Positions 36,647 to 45,479 of a stretch of 64,000 bases of DNA are shown piece by piece. The DNA is from Paratrimastix pyriformis. Its lineage: Eukaryota > Preaxostyla > Paratrimastigidae. Position 1 is the stretch's first letter, and every line of letters starts with the position of its first letter. The notes beneath the pieces are model-generated. The model was not told where the DNA came from and ran no database searches. It saw nothing but the letters and a program-made list of their open reading frames with translations. The stretch is from NCBI GenBank assembly GCA_027972325.1, contig JAPMOS010000167.1, forward strand, positions 1-64,000. Reading direction: 5' to 3'. Made by a program: the position numbers and the translations under genes.

Positions 36647-39600
36647 ATGATCTCGTTAGGACTGGTGGTGACGCTAGGGGTCAACGGTCAAACCAGGACC
36701 CCCTTAACACCCGCAGCGGTCCCTGCGGGTGCTGGAAAGGAGGGGGCCGCTGAGCTACGTCGGCTGGATGCCCTAGGGATCGTTACCCCTGGGGTGGCCA
36801 GAGAGAGGGTAGAGGACAACCTGGCTAAAATGTGGCAGGCAAACCTCACCGAGTGGTATGAGGAAAACCTCAAGAAGGACAACCTCAAGAAGGAGGAAAA
36901 CCCCAAGAAGGGGGACAACCTCAAGAAGGAGGAAAACCCCAAGAAGGGGGACAACCTCAAGAAGGAGGAAAACCCCGCCGTCGGGGACAACCTCAAGGGG
37001 CATTGCTGGGCTACACCGGCTGGGTGGGGGATGGACACGATGGAGGAAAACCCCAAGGGGGACAACCTCAAGAAGGAGGAAAACCCCGCCGTCGGGGACA
37101 ACCTCAAGGGGCATCGCTGGGCGACATCGGCTGGGTGGGGGACGGACACGGAGGAGGAAAACCCCAAGGGGGACAACCTCAAGAAGGAGGAAAACCCCGC
37201 CGAAGGGGACAACCTCATGAGGGAAGGAGCAGAGGAGAACCCCGACTTTGGGGAAAACCTCGATGGTGGGATGGAGGACCATGCCGGGGATGGGAATGCG
37301 GCACAGGCTGGCGACATCGGGGGCATACTACTTTGGCTCAGGTGGCTGGGGCTGGCTTCGTGTGTGTGTGTGTGTGATACTTCCCGGCTTGCGCCGAGTC
37401 CGGAATCGGGCCGAAGCCCGCGGGTAACATGATCCCCCCCGGCCCGCCTTCCCGCAGGACAAGTCCTGCAGAAAGAGCACCCCAGGGAGTCCATGGGTCG
37501 GCTACCGTCCCCCCAGGGGCGGTCTCCGCCGACTTCCGGACTACAGCTCTTCTTTCATTCCTGCCTCGAATTTTTCGCACTTCTTCCTTTGCTGAATCGC
37601 TATGAGCATCGTTTTCCTGATTCCTGCCAGCTCGCTTCCCACCTCCTTTTGAGTGTCTTCATCCACAATTCCCATTTCCGCTGCCAGTCTACATGCATTC
37701 GCGTATTCCATCTTAAAGCCGCACTTCGCTCTCAACCTCCTCATCACCTTCGTCACCACCCCAGAGATCCCCCTCCAGTTGTAAAGTGTTTCCCCATCTC
37801 TCGGGCGGCCCTCATAGTTCGCCTGCACCGTTCGACTTCCGGCCTCCTTCCTCAACATCGCCTCCAGAGCCCACAACGGGGCTGGATCCATCGGGAATCT
37901 CTCCCTAGCCCGCCCATTCTCAAACATCAAAATCCCCACATCAAACCGCGCCTTCCCCACCACTTTCCGCCCAGTCGCTCCCAAAAAGCAAACCCACCCT
38001 CCTGGATGATGAAAAGCTCACGCATCTGAATGTCCCCCTTGATCGCCAAGCTCACACCGTGCTTCGGCTCACCCCCCGGCTGGATTCTGTTCGCTTTCCC
38101 TTCCCCGTACGGCACAATAACAATGCATCTAAACGCTCTTTTCCCTCCTCTACCAATCGGACTCTCCGCCCACTCTCCAATTGCTCGGAAAAACCGATCC
38201 ATCTCCTCCTGGGGGTTATATTCCGGATTCGCATAAATCAACAAGTCCCGATTCTCCTTAAATAGCCCGTACCCATCCACCGAACCTCCCAGGAACCAGT
38301 CTTCCTTACTCGGCGTTCTATACTCTGGGAAACTGAGATCCGCATTCCCTGGGTGCGAAAACGCCATCACCGTTAGGCTTCCCGCCTGTCTCGGGCTGGC
38401 TTCCTTTTTGCTTACGGTCTGTGCGAATGTTTTCCTTGTTGCCGTTTGCCTTGTAGACTCCTTTGAGTTTCGGCAGTGCTCCTGGGACAGGGAGGTTTGG
38501 AAAGGGAGACAGGCTCAGATTTCATGGATGCAAGTGATAATATACGCTTGGGGGGACTTGGAAGGTTTAGCATGCCAGGCCAATTGGAAAGTTATTGTTG
38601 ACCGATTAAAGAGATGGGTGGGGATGAAGGAGGGGCAGAAAAGGGGTCGGGGTGACATTGACTTGGGTGAGTTTTTGAAAAAACTGGTTGGGTTGGTTGA
38701 GTTTTCTTTTTGTGACGAGGACATCTGCGAAACGATTGAAGGCGGTGGGGAGCAGGATTGCTATGGAGGTGGAAATGGAGTGGGGGAGGGTGATGGAGAT
38801 CTGGAGGATGGTAATGGGGGCGGAATGTATAGAGGAATAGTTAATGTCACTGGCCACCGCTGCTGGATCAGCACGGCCCTCCAGGTGGTTGAGGCGGCTG
38901 GGGGGGTGGGGGAGTTGTACGAGATATTGCGGGGAGGTCATGGGACCCCGGAGTGGGAAGAAGGGGTGTGGAGGGAGGGAACGAGGGGTTTGGACGAAGG
39001 GCAGGATGGGGAAGCGGAGGAGGCCCTCGTTGAATTGCTGCGGAGGTCTGGGATAGCGGCAAAGGTAACTGTGGAAGTGGAGGACGCATGTCAGGAGTGT
39101 GAGCTTATGAGCAGCGGAACGGAGAGAGAGAGAAGCGATCTAACGGTGAGATTGGAGCGGGATCTGGAGAAAATGAGTGACGCTGTGGGAAGGGTGATCC
39201 TTTCAAATCAGAGGATACGAAAAAGGTGCCCTGGGTGTGGGGTGGATCGTTGGCATGCGAGGGAGGAGCGGGTGGTGGGAACAGAGGGTGTTATGGTCGT
39301 CCAAGTGACGCGGGGTAGGGAAGGAATGGTTGATAAGAGGCAATGGAGGGTCCAGCCGGATGTGGTGGAAGTCGGCGGGAAGGTGTATCACATGGTAGCG
39401 GTGGCGGAGTTTTGTGGGAGAAGGGGGGGTGGGCGACACTGGGTGGCGATCAAAAAGATTGGAGACCAATGGTGGAGGTTTAATGACAGCAGGGTCGGAG
39501 AAGTTGGGGGAAGAGAAGCAGGTCATGGAGATGTGTTCCTATGTGGAGGGGCAGGAAAAGGCTTCGAAGATGAGGAAGTCGGCCCTGGGACCGGCGTTCG

Positions 39601-39871
39601 GAGGTGTGAGGATGCAGATGGGAGGTGGGAAGGCTGGGGCGAGGGTGGGCCGGGGCGGAGCAGTGCATGGGGTGGGAAACCCTATCTGCAGTGGGGGATA
39701 GTTACCCGGAGTCAGGGTTCTGGAAGGAAGGAAGGAGGAAGGATGCGCAGGGAAGAAGAGGGGCGAAAATGCTGGATATTGAGCGGGTGTATGATGAGAA
39801 GGCGGAGGCGGAAGAATTTTGTGGGGTGGAAAAAGGAGGCTAACTTGAGGGGAAAGAGGAGGATCGGGTGA
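36647..39871 (+). CDS. LINE copy 2 ORF1: repeat region plus USP (C19)-like cysteine protease
   Basis: One open frame if the nested insertion is removed: the inserted segment with its extra target copy (37,360-38,403) is 1,044 bp, a multiple of three, and both sides share the frame. The first part has EENPKKGDNLKK repeats (36,855-37,260). The second part is USP-like: GHRCWISTALQVVEA with Cys at 38,861, zinc-finger pairs CQECE and CPGCG, VMVVQVTRG, and the His box GRHWVAIKK (His at 39,437) followed by WWRFNDSRV. This is the order of ubiquitin-specific peptidases (Cys box, Cys4 finger, His box, Asp/Asn). The role could be deubiquitination or processing; only the fold is inferred. The true start may lie upstream in an overlapping frame ending at 36,753. 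Confidence 0.7.
36850..37260 (+). repeat. In-frame NLKKEENP repeat in LINE ORF1
   Basis: Units coding GDNLKKEENP are repeated, with a longer unit ending HCWATPAGWG or HRWATSAGWG appearing twice. Short (about 36 bp) and long (about 120 bp) periods are both visible. Confidence 0.85.
37360..38392 (-). mobile_element. 5'-truncated LINE copy nested in ORF1 of copy 2
   Basis: Flanked by the 11-bp target duplication GGGCTGGCTTC (37,349-37,359 and 38,393-38,403). It is an inverted near-copy of about 44,450-45,479: part of the methyltransferase-like ORF, the basic ORF, the 3' hairpin and an (AC)n tail. With copy 2's own 3' end it forms a 1-kb inverted repeat that could be mistaken for terminal inverted repeats of a DNA transposon. 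Confidence 0.93.
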
Positions 39872-39886
39872 GGGTGGTCGGATGGA

Positions 39887-42800
39887 ATGGAAAAGAAAAA
39901 TGTAGAAGATTTGCTGAAGGTGGGTCGAACGGACATAGCGCTTTTGCAGGAGACGAAAGGAACGAGGGACAATAAAGAATTTCTGCAGGAAAAATGGATG
40001 AAGGGGTGGTGCTGGAGGAGCTCTGTGGCGGAGGAGTCTGTTAAGCGGCACCCGAGAGGGGGGGTGATGATTGGATATAGAAAAACACTGCAAGTGGCAG
40101 TTCGAAAGATTACGGAGGGGATTCCTGGTTATCTCATGTTTATGGACTGGACGGAGGGGAAGAATCAGATGAGACTCATCAACATGTATTTTCCTACTGG
40201 GGACGGAGAGGCGAATGTGAGGGTAAGGAGTGTGATCTTGGAGCGGTTGGAGGAGTGTGTGGCGGGGGGGGCGTCGGATGGGAGAGGAGTCGTGGTGTAC
40301 ACAGATGCGAACCGATGGGCTAAGGAAGGAGGGGAGCAAGAGAAACTGGGATTGTATGATGTGGCGAAGATGGTTGGGAAGGCGGGGGAGATAACTTTTA
40401 TCCGGAGCCGGAAGGGTGGGACGGTGGCGAAAGAGGAAGAGCATGAAGGGAAGGGGAGGGCCCGGTTGGATTTGTGCCTGTCGACGCAGGGGACAATGGG
40501 AAAGGTGCTGGACAATTTGTTTGTTTGGCGGAACGATGAGATTCAGTGGCAGGCGGTCACGGATCACCACATGATTGTAACGGATCTCCGAAACATGGCG
40601 CCCTCTGCGGTGAAAATGGCTCGGAGGAAGGTGGCTATCTGCCCTTCCCGGACGGATGTGGAGGCACTGTTGCGGGACAAGAAGAAGGAGGAGTATGATG
40701 TTATGGTTGGGAAAATGGAAAGATACCGCGGGAAGGTTGCGCAAATGTTGCGAGAGGCAGCTGTGAAGGGGGAGGAGCCATCATTTGAACAGATGAGTGA
40801 GTTTCTTCGGGTGACAGCTGGCTGCGTTTTCGGCTATAGCGATATGATGAATACGGATCGAGATTTTGAGCCTTTCAGGATAAAGAAATTGAGGAGGAGA
40901 GCGCTGGCGGAGGAGGACTTGAGTAAGAGGAAGGAGATGTTGAAACAGTTGGCGAAGATGAGGTCGGTGCATTATGGTAAGAGAGATAGGGCATTGGAGA
41001 GAAAGCGCAAGCGTATTTATAAGGGTATCATGACGGATGGCGCGGCGCCAATTACAACCTACGTGACTCGAAATGCGGAGGGGAAGGTGGACAGGGTGAT
41101 GTCGGACCCGGCGGAGGTTAAGAGGGGATGGTGGGGTTTCATGGCGGGGCTTGCAAAAAGGAAGCTGCCGTTGGGGGACGGGGGGCAAAGACTGAAGGAG
41201 GTAACGGGAGGCGTGGGTGGAAGGGTAATTATGGCCCCTCTGACGACGCATGATATTCAGACAATACTGGGGGCTTTGCCGGACGGGAAAGCGGCTGGCC
41301 CGGATGGAGTGACGGCGGAGATGGTACATGCTTGTCAGGACGAAATTAAGGAGTGGTTGGGGAGGCGATACAACGAGATGTTGGAGAAGTCTGAGGTTCC
41401 TGAGGAGCTGAAACTCAGCTCGGTCTATATGGCAACCAAATCGCAGACGGAGCATCCGGGGGATCCGGCGGGAAGAAGGCCTATAACTTTAATACAGGTC
41501 TTTTTGAAAGGACTGCAGGTAGTGATTGCCTCGAGATTTCAAGACTGGTGCGTGGAAAAAGGGGTATTCGGGGCGGAGCAGTTTGGTTTCCTGAGGGATC
41601 GGAGGAGTGAGACGCCGATTGCCGAGATTTTGGGGGTGTTGACGGACTCGAAGATTATGGGAGGTAAGGAGTTCCACATGTGTGCGCTAGATATAAGAAA
41701 GGCCTATGATACAGTTGACATGGAGGCGCTCAGAAGGGGGTTGAGAAGGATGGGGGTGGAAGAGGGATTTGTCAGGTATGTGGACAGCTTGTATGAGGGG
41801 AGAAAGGCGCGGGTGATCACGGGGTACGGGTTGACGGATAGCTATGACATTGAGAGGGGAATTAGTCAGGGGGACCCGTTGTCCTGCCTGCTGTTTATCT
41901 CCTTCATGGAGGGAGTCTTGGCGGAGGTGAGACGACAGGAGGGGGGCTATATTCTGGATAGTGGCAGGAAGGTAAAGGTGTTGGCATTTGCGGACGATAT
42001 TATGTTGGTGACGAGAACAAGGGAACAGATGGTCCGTTTGGTGAATACGGTAAGGCGGAAAGTGGAAGAGGCTGGTATGGAGCTGTCGTGGAGCAAGTGT
42101 GACTACCTGTGTGGCGGGGTGAAGGGGAAGACGGACTTGGATCTGGGAGAGGGTCGGAAGATCAGAGTGCAGCAAAAGGGTGGAGCAATTAGGTATCTTG
42201 GGATATGGATCGATGAGGAGATGAACATGAAGGTCAACACGGAGAAGGTGATCCAGAAAATGTGTGGGCGACTGCACAGGCTCATGGACAAGAAGGTCCC
42301 TCCGAGGATGATGGTGCAGATGATTAATGAGTGTGTCTCGACTTGCCTACAGTACACGGCGAGGCAGTGCCCAATGCCGACAAGGGACTTGGAAATACTG
42401 AAGCAAAGATATGCGAGGGTGTTCAGGGAAATCGGAGGTTGTATCGGGAAATGCGACCCGGCAGAGGTGCTGTTCTTTCCGGAGGAGGAAGGGGGTATGG
42501 GGCTGAAGGACCCGATTGATGTCCATGATATGATGGTGATGACACAAATTCTGGGGAGAATGGCGGACGAGCAGGGGTGTGGAGTGGTGCTGAGGGAGGA
42601 GATCGCGCTGCTGCAGAAATTGTGGACGACGCGTGAGCCGCTGTTGGATGATGCAGGGAAGTGGGTGAAGATGCACGGGCAGGAGAAGATGCCGGGGGTG
42701 GTGATTGGGGCGTTGCAGGTGATGCACAGGAGAGACATGGCGATCCTGAGGGACGGTGAGAAACTGAAGGAGGAAGTGAAGTACGGTATGCCGACGACAC

Positions 42801-43093
42801 TGGAAGAGATGGCGGAGCCCTGCAAGATAACAAAGAAGCACAGACAGACCCTCATGAAAAGGAAGATTCGGAGTGTGGCGGACCTCATCATAGGGGAAAG
42901 ATTTCATTGGAAAGGGGTGATGCCGCAGTATGTGGAGATGATCAAAAAGCGGGTGTGTCTGTATGGTAACAGGGTGAGTCCGGACTATCTGCAATTGGCG
43001 AGGCGGATTCGGGAGGAGGAGTCGGCGGAGGAGGGGCGGAAGAGGCGAGAGTGGAGAAGGAAAAGGAGGAAGGCAATGCAGATAAGGGAATGA
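39887..43093 (+). CDS. LINE copy 2 ORF2: AP endonuclease and reverse transcriptase, 1,068 aa
   Basis: Endonuclease motifs: DIALLQETKG, VVVYTDANRW, RLDLCLSTQG and VTDHHMIVTDL. RT motifs: KAAGPDGVTAEM (finger), EQFGFLRDRRSE, CALDIRKAYDTVD (motif A), GISQGDPLSCLLF (motif B), LAFADDIML (motif C, catalytic DD) and RYLGIWID (motif E). A long thumb/C-terminal region follows. The catalytic RT residues are all present. The frame opens 15 bp after the ORF1 stop, but the first endonuclease strand (VVGWN) is read in another frame, showing a short deletion relative to copy 1. Confidence 0.9.
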   Translation: MEKKNVEDLLKVGRTDIALLQETKGTRDNKEFLQEKWMKGWCWRSSVAEESVKRHPRGGVMIGYRKTLQVAVRKITEGIPGYLMFMDWTEGKNQMRLINMYFPTGDGEANVRVRSVILERLEECVAGGASDGRGVVVYTDANRWAKEGGEQEKLGLYDVAKMVGKAGEITFIRSRKGGTVAKEEEHEGKGRARLDLCLSTQGTMGKVLDNLFVWRNDEIQWQAVTDHHMIVTDLRNMAPSAVKMARRKVAICPSRTDVEALLRDKKKEEYDVMVGKMERYRGKVAQMLREAAVKGEEPSFEQMSEFLRVTAGCVFGYSDMMNTDRDFEPFRIKKLRRRALAEEDLSKRKEMLKQLAKMRSVHYGKRDRALERKRKRIYKGIMTDGAAPITTYVTRNAEGKVDRVMSDPAEVKRGWWGFMAGLAKRKLPLGDGGQRLKEVTGGVGGRVIMAPLTTHDIQTILGALPDGKAAGPDGVTAEMVHACQDEIKEWLGRRYNEMLEKSEVPEELKLSSVYMATKSQTEHPGDPAGRRPITLIQVFLKGLQVVIASRFQDWCVEKGVFGAEQFGFLRDRRSETPIAEILGVLTDSKIMGGKEFHMCALDIRKAYDTVDMEALRRGLRRMGVEEGFVRYVDSLYEGRKARVITGYGLTDSYDIERGISQGDPLSCLLFISFMEGVLAEVRRQEGGYILDSGRKVKVLAFADDIMLVTRTREQMVRLVNTVRRKVEEAGMELSWSKCDYLCGGVKGKTDLDLGEGRKIRVQQKGGAIRYLGIWIDEEMNMKVNTEKVIQKMCGRLHRLMDKKVPPRMMVQMINECVSTCLQYTARQCPMPTRDLEILKQRYARVFREIGGCIGKCDPAEVLFFPEEEGGMGLKDPIDVHDMMVMTQILGRMADEQGCGVVLREEIALLQKLWTTREPLLDDAGKWVKMHGQEKMPGVVIGALQVMHRRDMAILRDGEKLKEEVKYGMPTTLEEMAEPCKITKKHRQTLMKRKIRSVADLIIGERFHWKGVMPQYVEMIKKRVCLYGNRVSPDYLQLARRIREEESAEEGRKRREWRRKRRKAMQIRE

Positions 43094-44440
43094 AGGAAGG
43101 AGGGGGAAGGGGGTGGGGGAAGGAAACAGAAAGGAAGGGAAATGAGGAACATGGAGGGAGGGGTGGAAGGAAGATGGGAGGGAGGAAGGAAGGGCGGAAG
43201 GGAGGGAGGGGGAACAAGAAGGGGAGGGCGAGGGCTGGTGAGTGGGACGAGGTATTGTGGAAAAGGCGGGAGGAGTTGATGGCGGAGTGTGATGAGGTGG
43301 AAGTGGAGTGGAGGCAGGAATGGTATACTGATGGGAGTGCGACAAGAAGGAAAGAGGGATTGAGAGAGATTAAAATGGGGCGCTGGCGGTGAGAGCGGGG
43401 AGGAGGTGTTCGGGTCGGGGCAGACTAACAATGAAGCGGAGTTGGAGGCTATTCTGGAGGCTATTCGGACAGGATGCGAATGTGGAAGTGAGAACGGACA
43501 GTAAAGTGGCAAAGGGGTGGGTTGAGGGACTGGAAACCAACGGATCTGATAGAATCGAAGGCGGAGGGACTGCTGCGGAGGGGGCTGCGGATTGTGAAGG
43601 AGCATCGTGGAGAGATACGACTGGTCTGGGTTAAGGGACATCAGGAAACTAGTGCGTCGCTGGATGCGGAGGGGAACAGATTGGCAGACAAGATTGCGGG
43701 ACGGATCATAAAGATGGAGCCGAGCGTGGTGCCCGAAGAGAAAGGATGGGGATTCAAGCTGGTGCGGAGAAGTGACGGGAAGGAGGTGGAGACAGACTTC
43801 AGAGAGGTGATGAAGGAATGGGGGAGGAAAAGTCGCATGTGGAGGGCGGCTCGTAAAAAGAAAAACGAGATTGTGTTAATTAATGCAGAGAGTCGCAACG
43901 GAGGGATCAACGTGCAAACGATGAGGTGTGAGATGTCCGGGAAGCTGGCGATGATGGCAATCCTGCAGCGGTATATCACGGCCAACATCCGGTTCTACAT
44001 CAACGGGGAGGGGGATGGGAAGTGTTGGTGTGGGGTGAGGGACCACATGAACCACTTGGTGTTTGAATGCCCAGGGATGGCGGGATGTGTGGGAGAGAGA
44101 TGGAAAGGGGCGGATGCTGTGAAGCTAATAGAGTGGTTGGCCAAGGCGGAGGGAGCTGAAGACCCGGACCAGCTGCTCGAGGAGAAGTGGGTAGAGCCGA
44201 TGGGAGAGTGTGTGAAGATAAGGGGCAGGCAGATCACGAAGGTGAGGCTATGGCAATTGATGGAGAGATCCCGGGGGAGATGGTTTCGGGCGAGAACATG
44301 GGACAGTTTTTGGGAAACGTTCTCGACAGAGGTATCTGAGATGTGTGACCGTTATGAGGAAGGGAAAAGCACGACAGTAAAGGAGGGGCGGACGCACACG
44401 AGTACGCTGAGGAACCAATGGACGACTCCCCACACTGTAT
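43094..44440 (+). pseudogene. RNase H, zinc knuckle and linker of LINE copy 2
   Basis: RNase H motifs in successive frames: WYTDGSATR (43,322), NNEAELEAI (43,429), VRTDSKVA (43,493) and VWVKGHQE with GNRLADKIAG (43,628-43,700). Downstream lies the zinc knuckle CWCGVRDHMNHLVFEC at 44,024, then a helix-rich linker running to STLRNQWTTP at about 44,401. At least two frame changes (near 43,390 and 43,510) break RNase H. The presence of RNase H places the family near I/Tad/Ingi-like LINEs. Confidence 0.75.
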
Positions 44441-44914
44441 CTTCGTTGCTGAGGCAGGCGGGAAGCCTAACGGATGGCGTTCTCGCACCCAGGGAATGCG
44501 GATCTCAGTTTCCCAGAGTATAGAACGCCGAGTAAGGAAGACTGGTTCCTGGGGGGTTCAGTGGATGGGTACGGGCTATTTAAGGAGAATCGGGACTTGT
44601 TGATTTATGCGAATCCGGAATATAACCCCCAGGAGGAGATGGATCGGCTTTTCCGAGCAATTGGAGAGTGGGCGGAGAGTCCGATTGGCAGAGGAGGGAA
44701 AAGAGCGTTTAGATGCATTGTTATTGTGCCGTACGGGCAAGGGAAAGCGAACAGAATCCAGCCGGGGAGTGAGCCGAAGCACGGTGTGAGCTTGGCGATC
44801 AAGGGGGACATTCAGATGCGTGAGCTTTTCATCATCCAGGAGGGTGGGTTTGCTTTTTGGGAGCGACTGGGCGGAAAGTGGTGGGGAAGGCGCGGTTTGA
44901 TGTGGGGATTTTGA
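44399..44914 (+). CDS. N6-adenine methyltransferase-like domain of the LINE
   Basis: NQWTTPHTVSSLLRQAG (the W-x-TP entry motif of phage Dam-type enzymes) is followed by a frame change and then MAFSHPGNADLSFPEYRTPS (44,474). After that come DWFLGGSVDGYG, IYANPEYNPQEEMD (NPxY motif IV, usually NPPY/F) and CIVIVPYG (next beta strand). This order matches Dam-type or PCIF1-like adenine methyltransferases, where NPP[YF] binds the amino group. Here Glu replaces the second Pro. The nested copy keeps the same block (37,927-38,370, minus), and the fragment at 54.3-54.5 kb keeps the first half in one frame. DNA or RNA as substrate is unknown. Confidence 0.6.
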
Positions 44915-45318
44915 TGTTTGAGAATGGGCGGGCTAGGGAGAGATTCCCGATGGATCCAGCCCCGTTGTGGGCTCTGGAGGCGATGTTGAGGAAGGAGGCC
45001 GGAAGTCGAACGGTGCAGGCGAACTATGAGGGCCGCCCGAGAGATGGGGAAACACTTTACAACTGGAGGGGGATCTCTGGGGTGGTGACGAAGGTGATGA
45101 GGAGGTTGAGAGCAAAGTGCGGCTTTAAGATGGAATATGCGAATGCATGTAGACTGGCAGCGGAAATTGGAATTGTGGATGAAGACACTCAAAAGGAGGT
45201 TGGGAGCGAGCTGGCAGGAATCAGGAAAACGATGCTCATAGCGATTCAGCAAAGGAAGAAGTGCGAAAAATTCGAGGCTGGAATGAAAGAAGAGCCGGAG
45301 TCCGGAAGTCGGCGGTGA
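44857..45318 (+). CDS. Basic terminal ORF of the LINE, 153 aa
   Basis: Starts MGATGRKVVGKARFDVGILM and overlaps the previous frame. The text up to ERFPMDPAPLWALEAMLRKE may continue the methyltransferase domain after a frame change. The end (DTQKEVGSELAGIRKTMLIA) is helical. The inverted nested copy at 37,541-37,984 has the same ORF, with Met for Ile at one site and an earlier stop. Confidence 0.5.
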   Translation: MGATGRKVVGKARFDVGILMFENGRARERFPMDPAPLWALEAMLRKEAGSRTVQANYEGRPRDGETLYNWRGISGVVTKVMRRLRAKCGFKMEYANACRLAAEIGIVDEDTQKEVGSELAGIRKTMLIAIQQRKKCEKFEAGMKEEPESGSRR

Positions 45319-45394
45319 GCCCCTGGAGGGACGGTAGCCGACCCATGAACTCCCTGGGGTGCTCTTTCTGCAGGACTTGTTCTGCGGGAAGGCG

Positions 45395-45479
45395 GCCCGG
45401 GGGGGAGCATGTTACCCGCGGGCTTCGGCCCGATTCCGGACTCGGCGCAAGCCGGGAAGTATCACACACACACACACAC
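45395..45479 (+). other. LINE 3' terminus: UUCG-type hairpin and (AC)n tail
   Basis: CATGTTACCCGCGGGCTTCG and GCCCG form a hairpin with a TTCG loop, then GGGAAGTATC and (AC)8. A parallel hairpin with the same loop and CATGTTACC lead is at the ends of both 1.46-kb elements. It is a likely recognition site for the LINE reverse transcriptase. Confidence 0.7.

Larger units (their letters stand above)
35880..45479 (+). mobile_element. Large USP-encoding LINE, copy 2 (near full length)
   Basis: About 8.5 kb once a nested truncated copy (37,360-38,403) is set aside. Order: ORF1 with repeat region and USP-like protease; ORF2 with AP endonuclease and RT; RNase H and zinc knuckle; N6-adenine methyltransferase-like domain; further basic ORF; 3' UTR with a CGGGC-TTCG-GCCCG hairpin and (AC)n tail to 45,479. 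ORF2 is open for 1,068 codons, but the endonuclease N-terminus lacks the VRGLGSDW block seen in copy 1. RNase H also changes frame, so this copy is probably dead but young. The tail abuts the ParB-like gene at CTTGGC. Confidence 0.85.

Noticed and set aside
35377-36753. One 458-residue frame spanning the LINE1-LINE2 boundary
   Set aside because: Its first half is antisense to LINE copy 1 ORF1, so the long frame is a chance fusion. The second half may be part of LINE copy 2 ORF1 in another frame.
39539-40744. A 401-residue minus-strand frame
   Set aside because: Antisense shadow of LINE copy 2 ORF1/ORF2, which carry clear protease and endonuclease motifs.
37372-45479. An apparent 8-kb DNA transposon with 1-kb terminal inverted repeats
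   Set aside because: The left repeat has its own 11-bp target duplication and is a 5'-truncated LINE copy inserted in reverse, so the inverted ends are coincidental.
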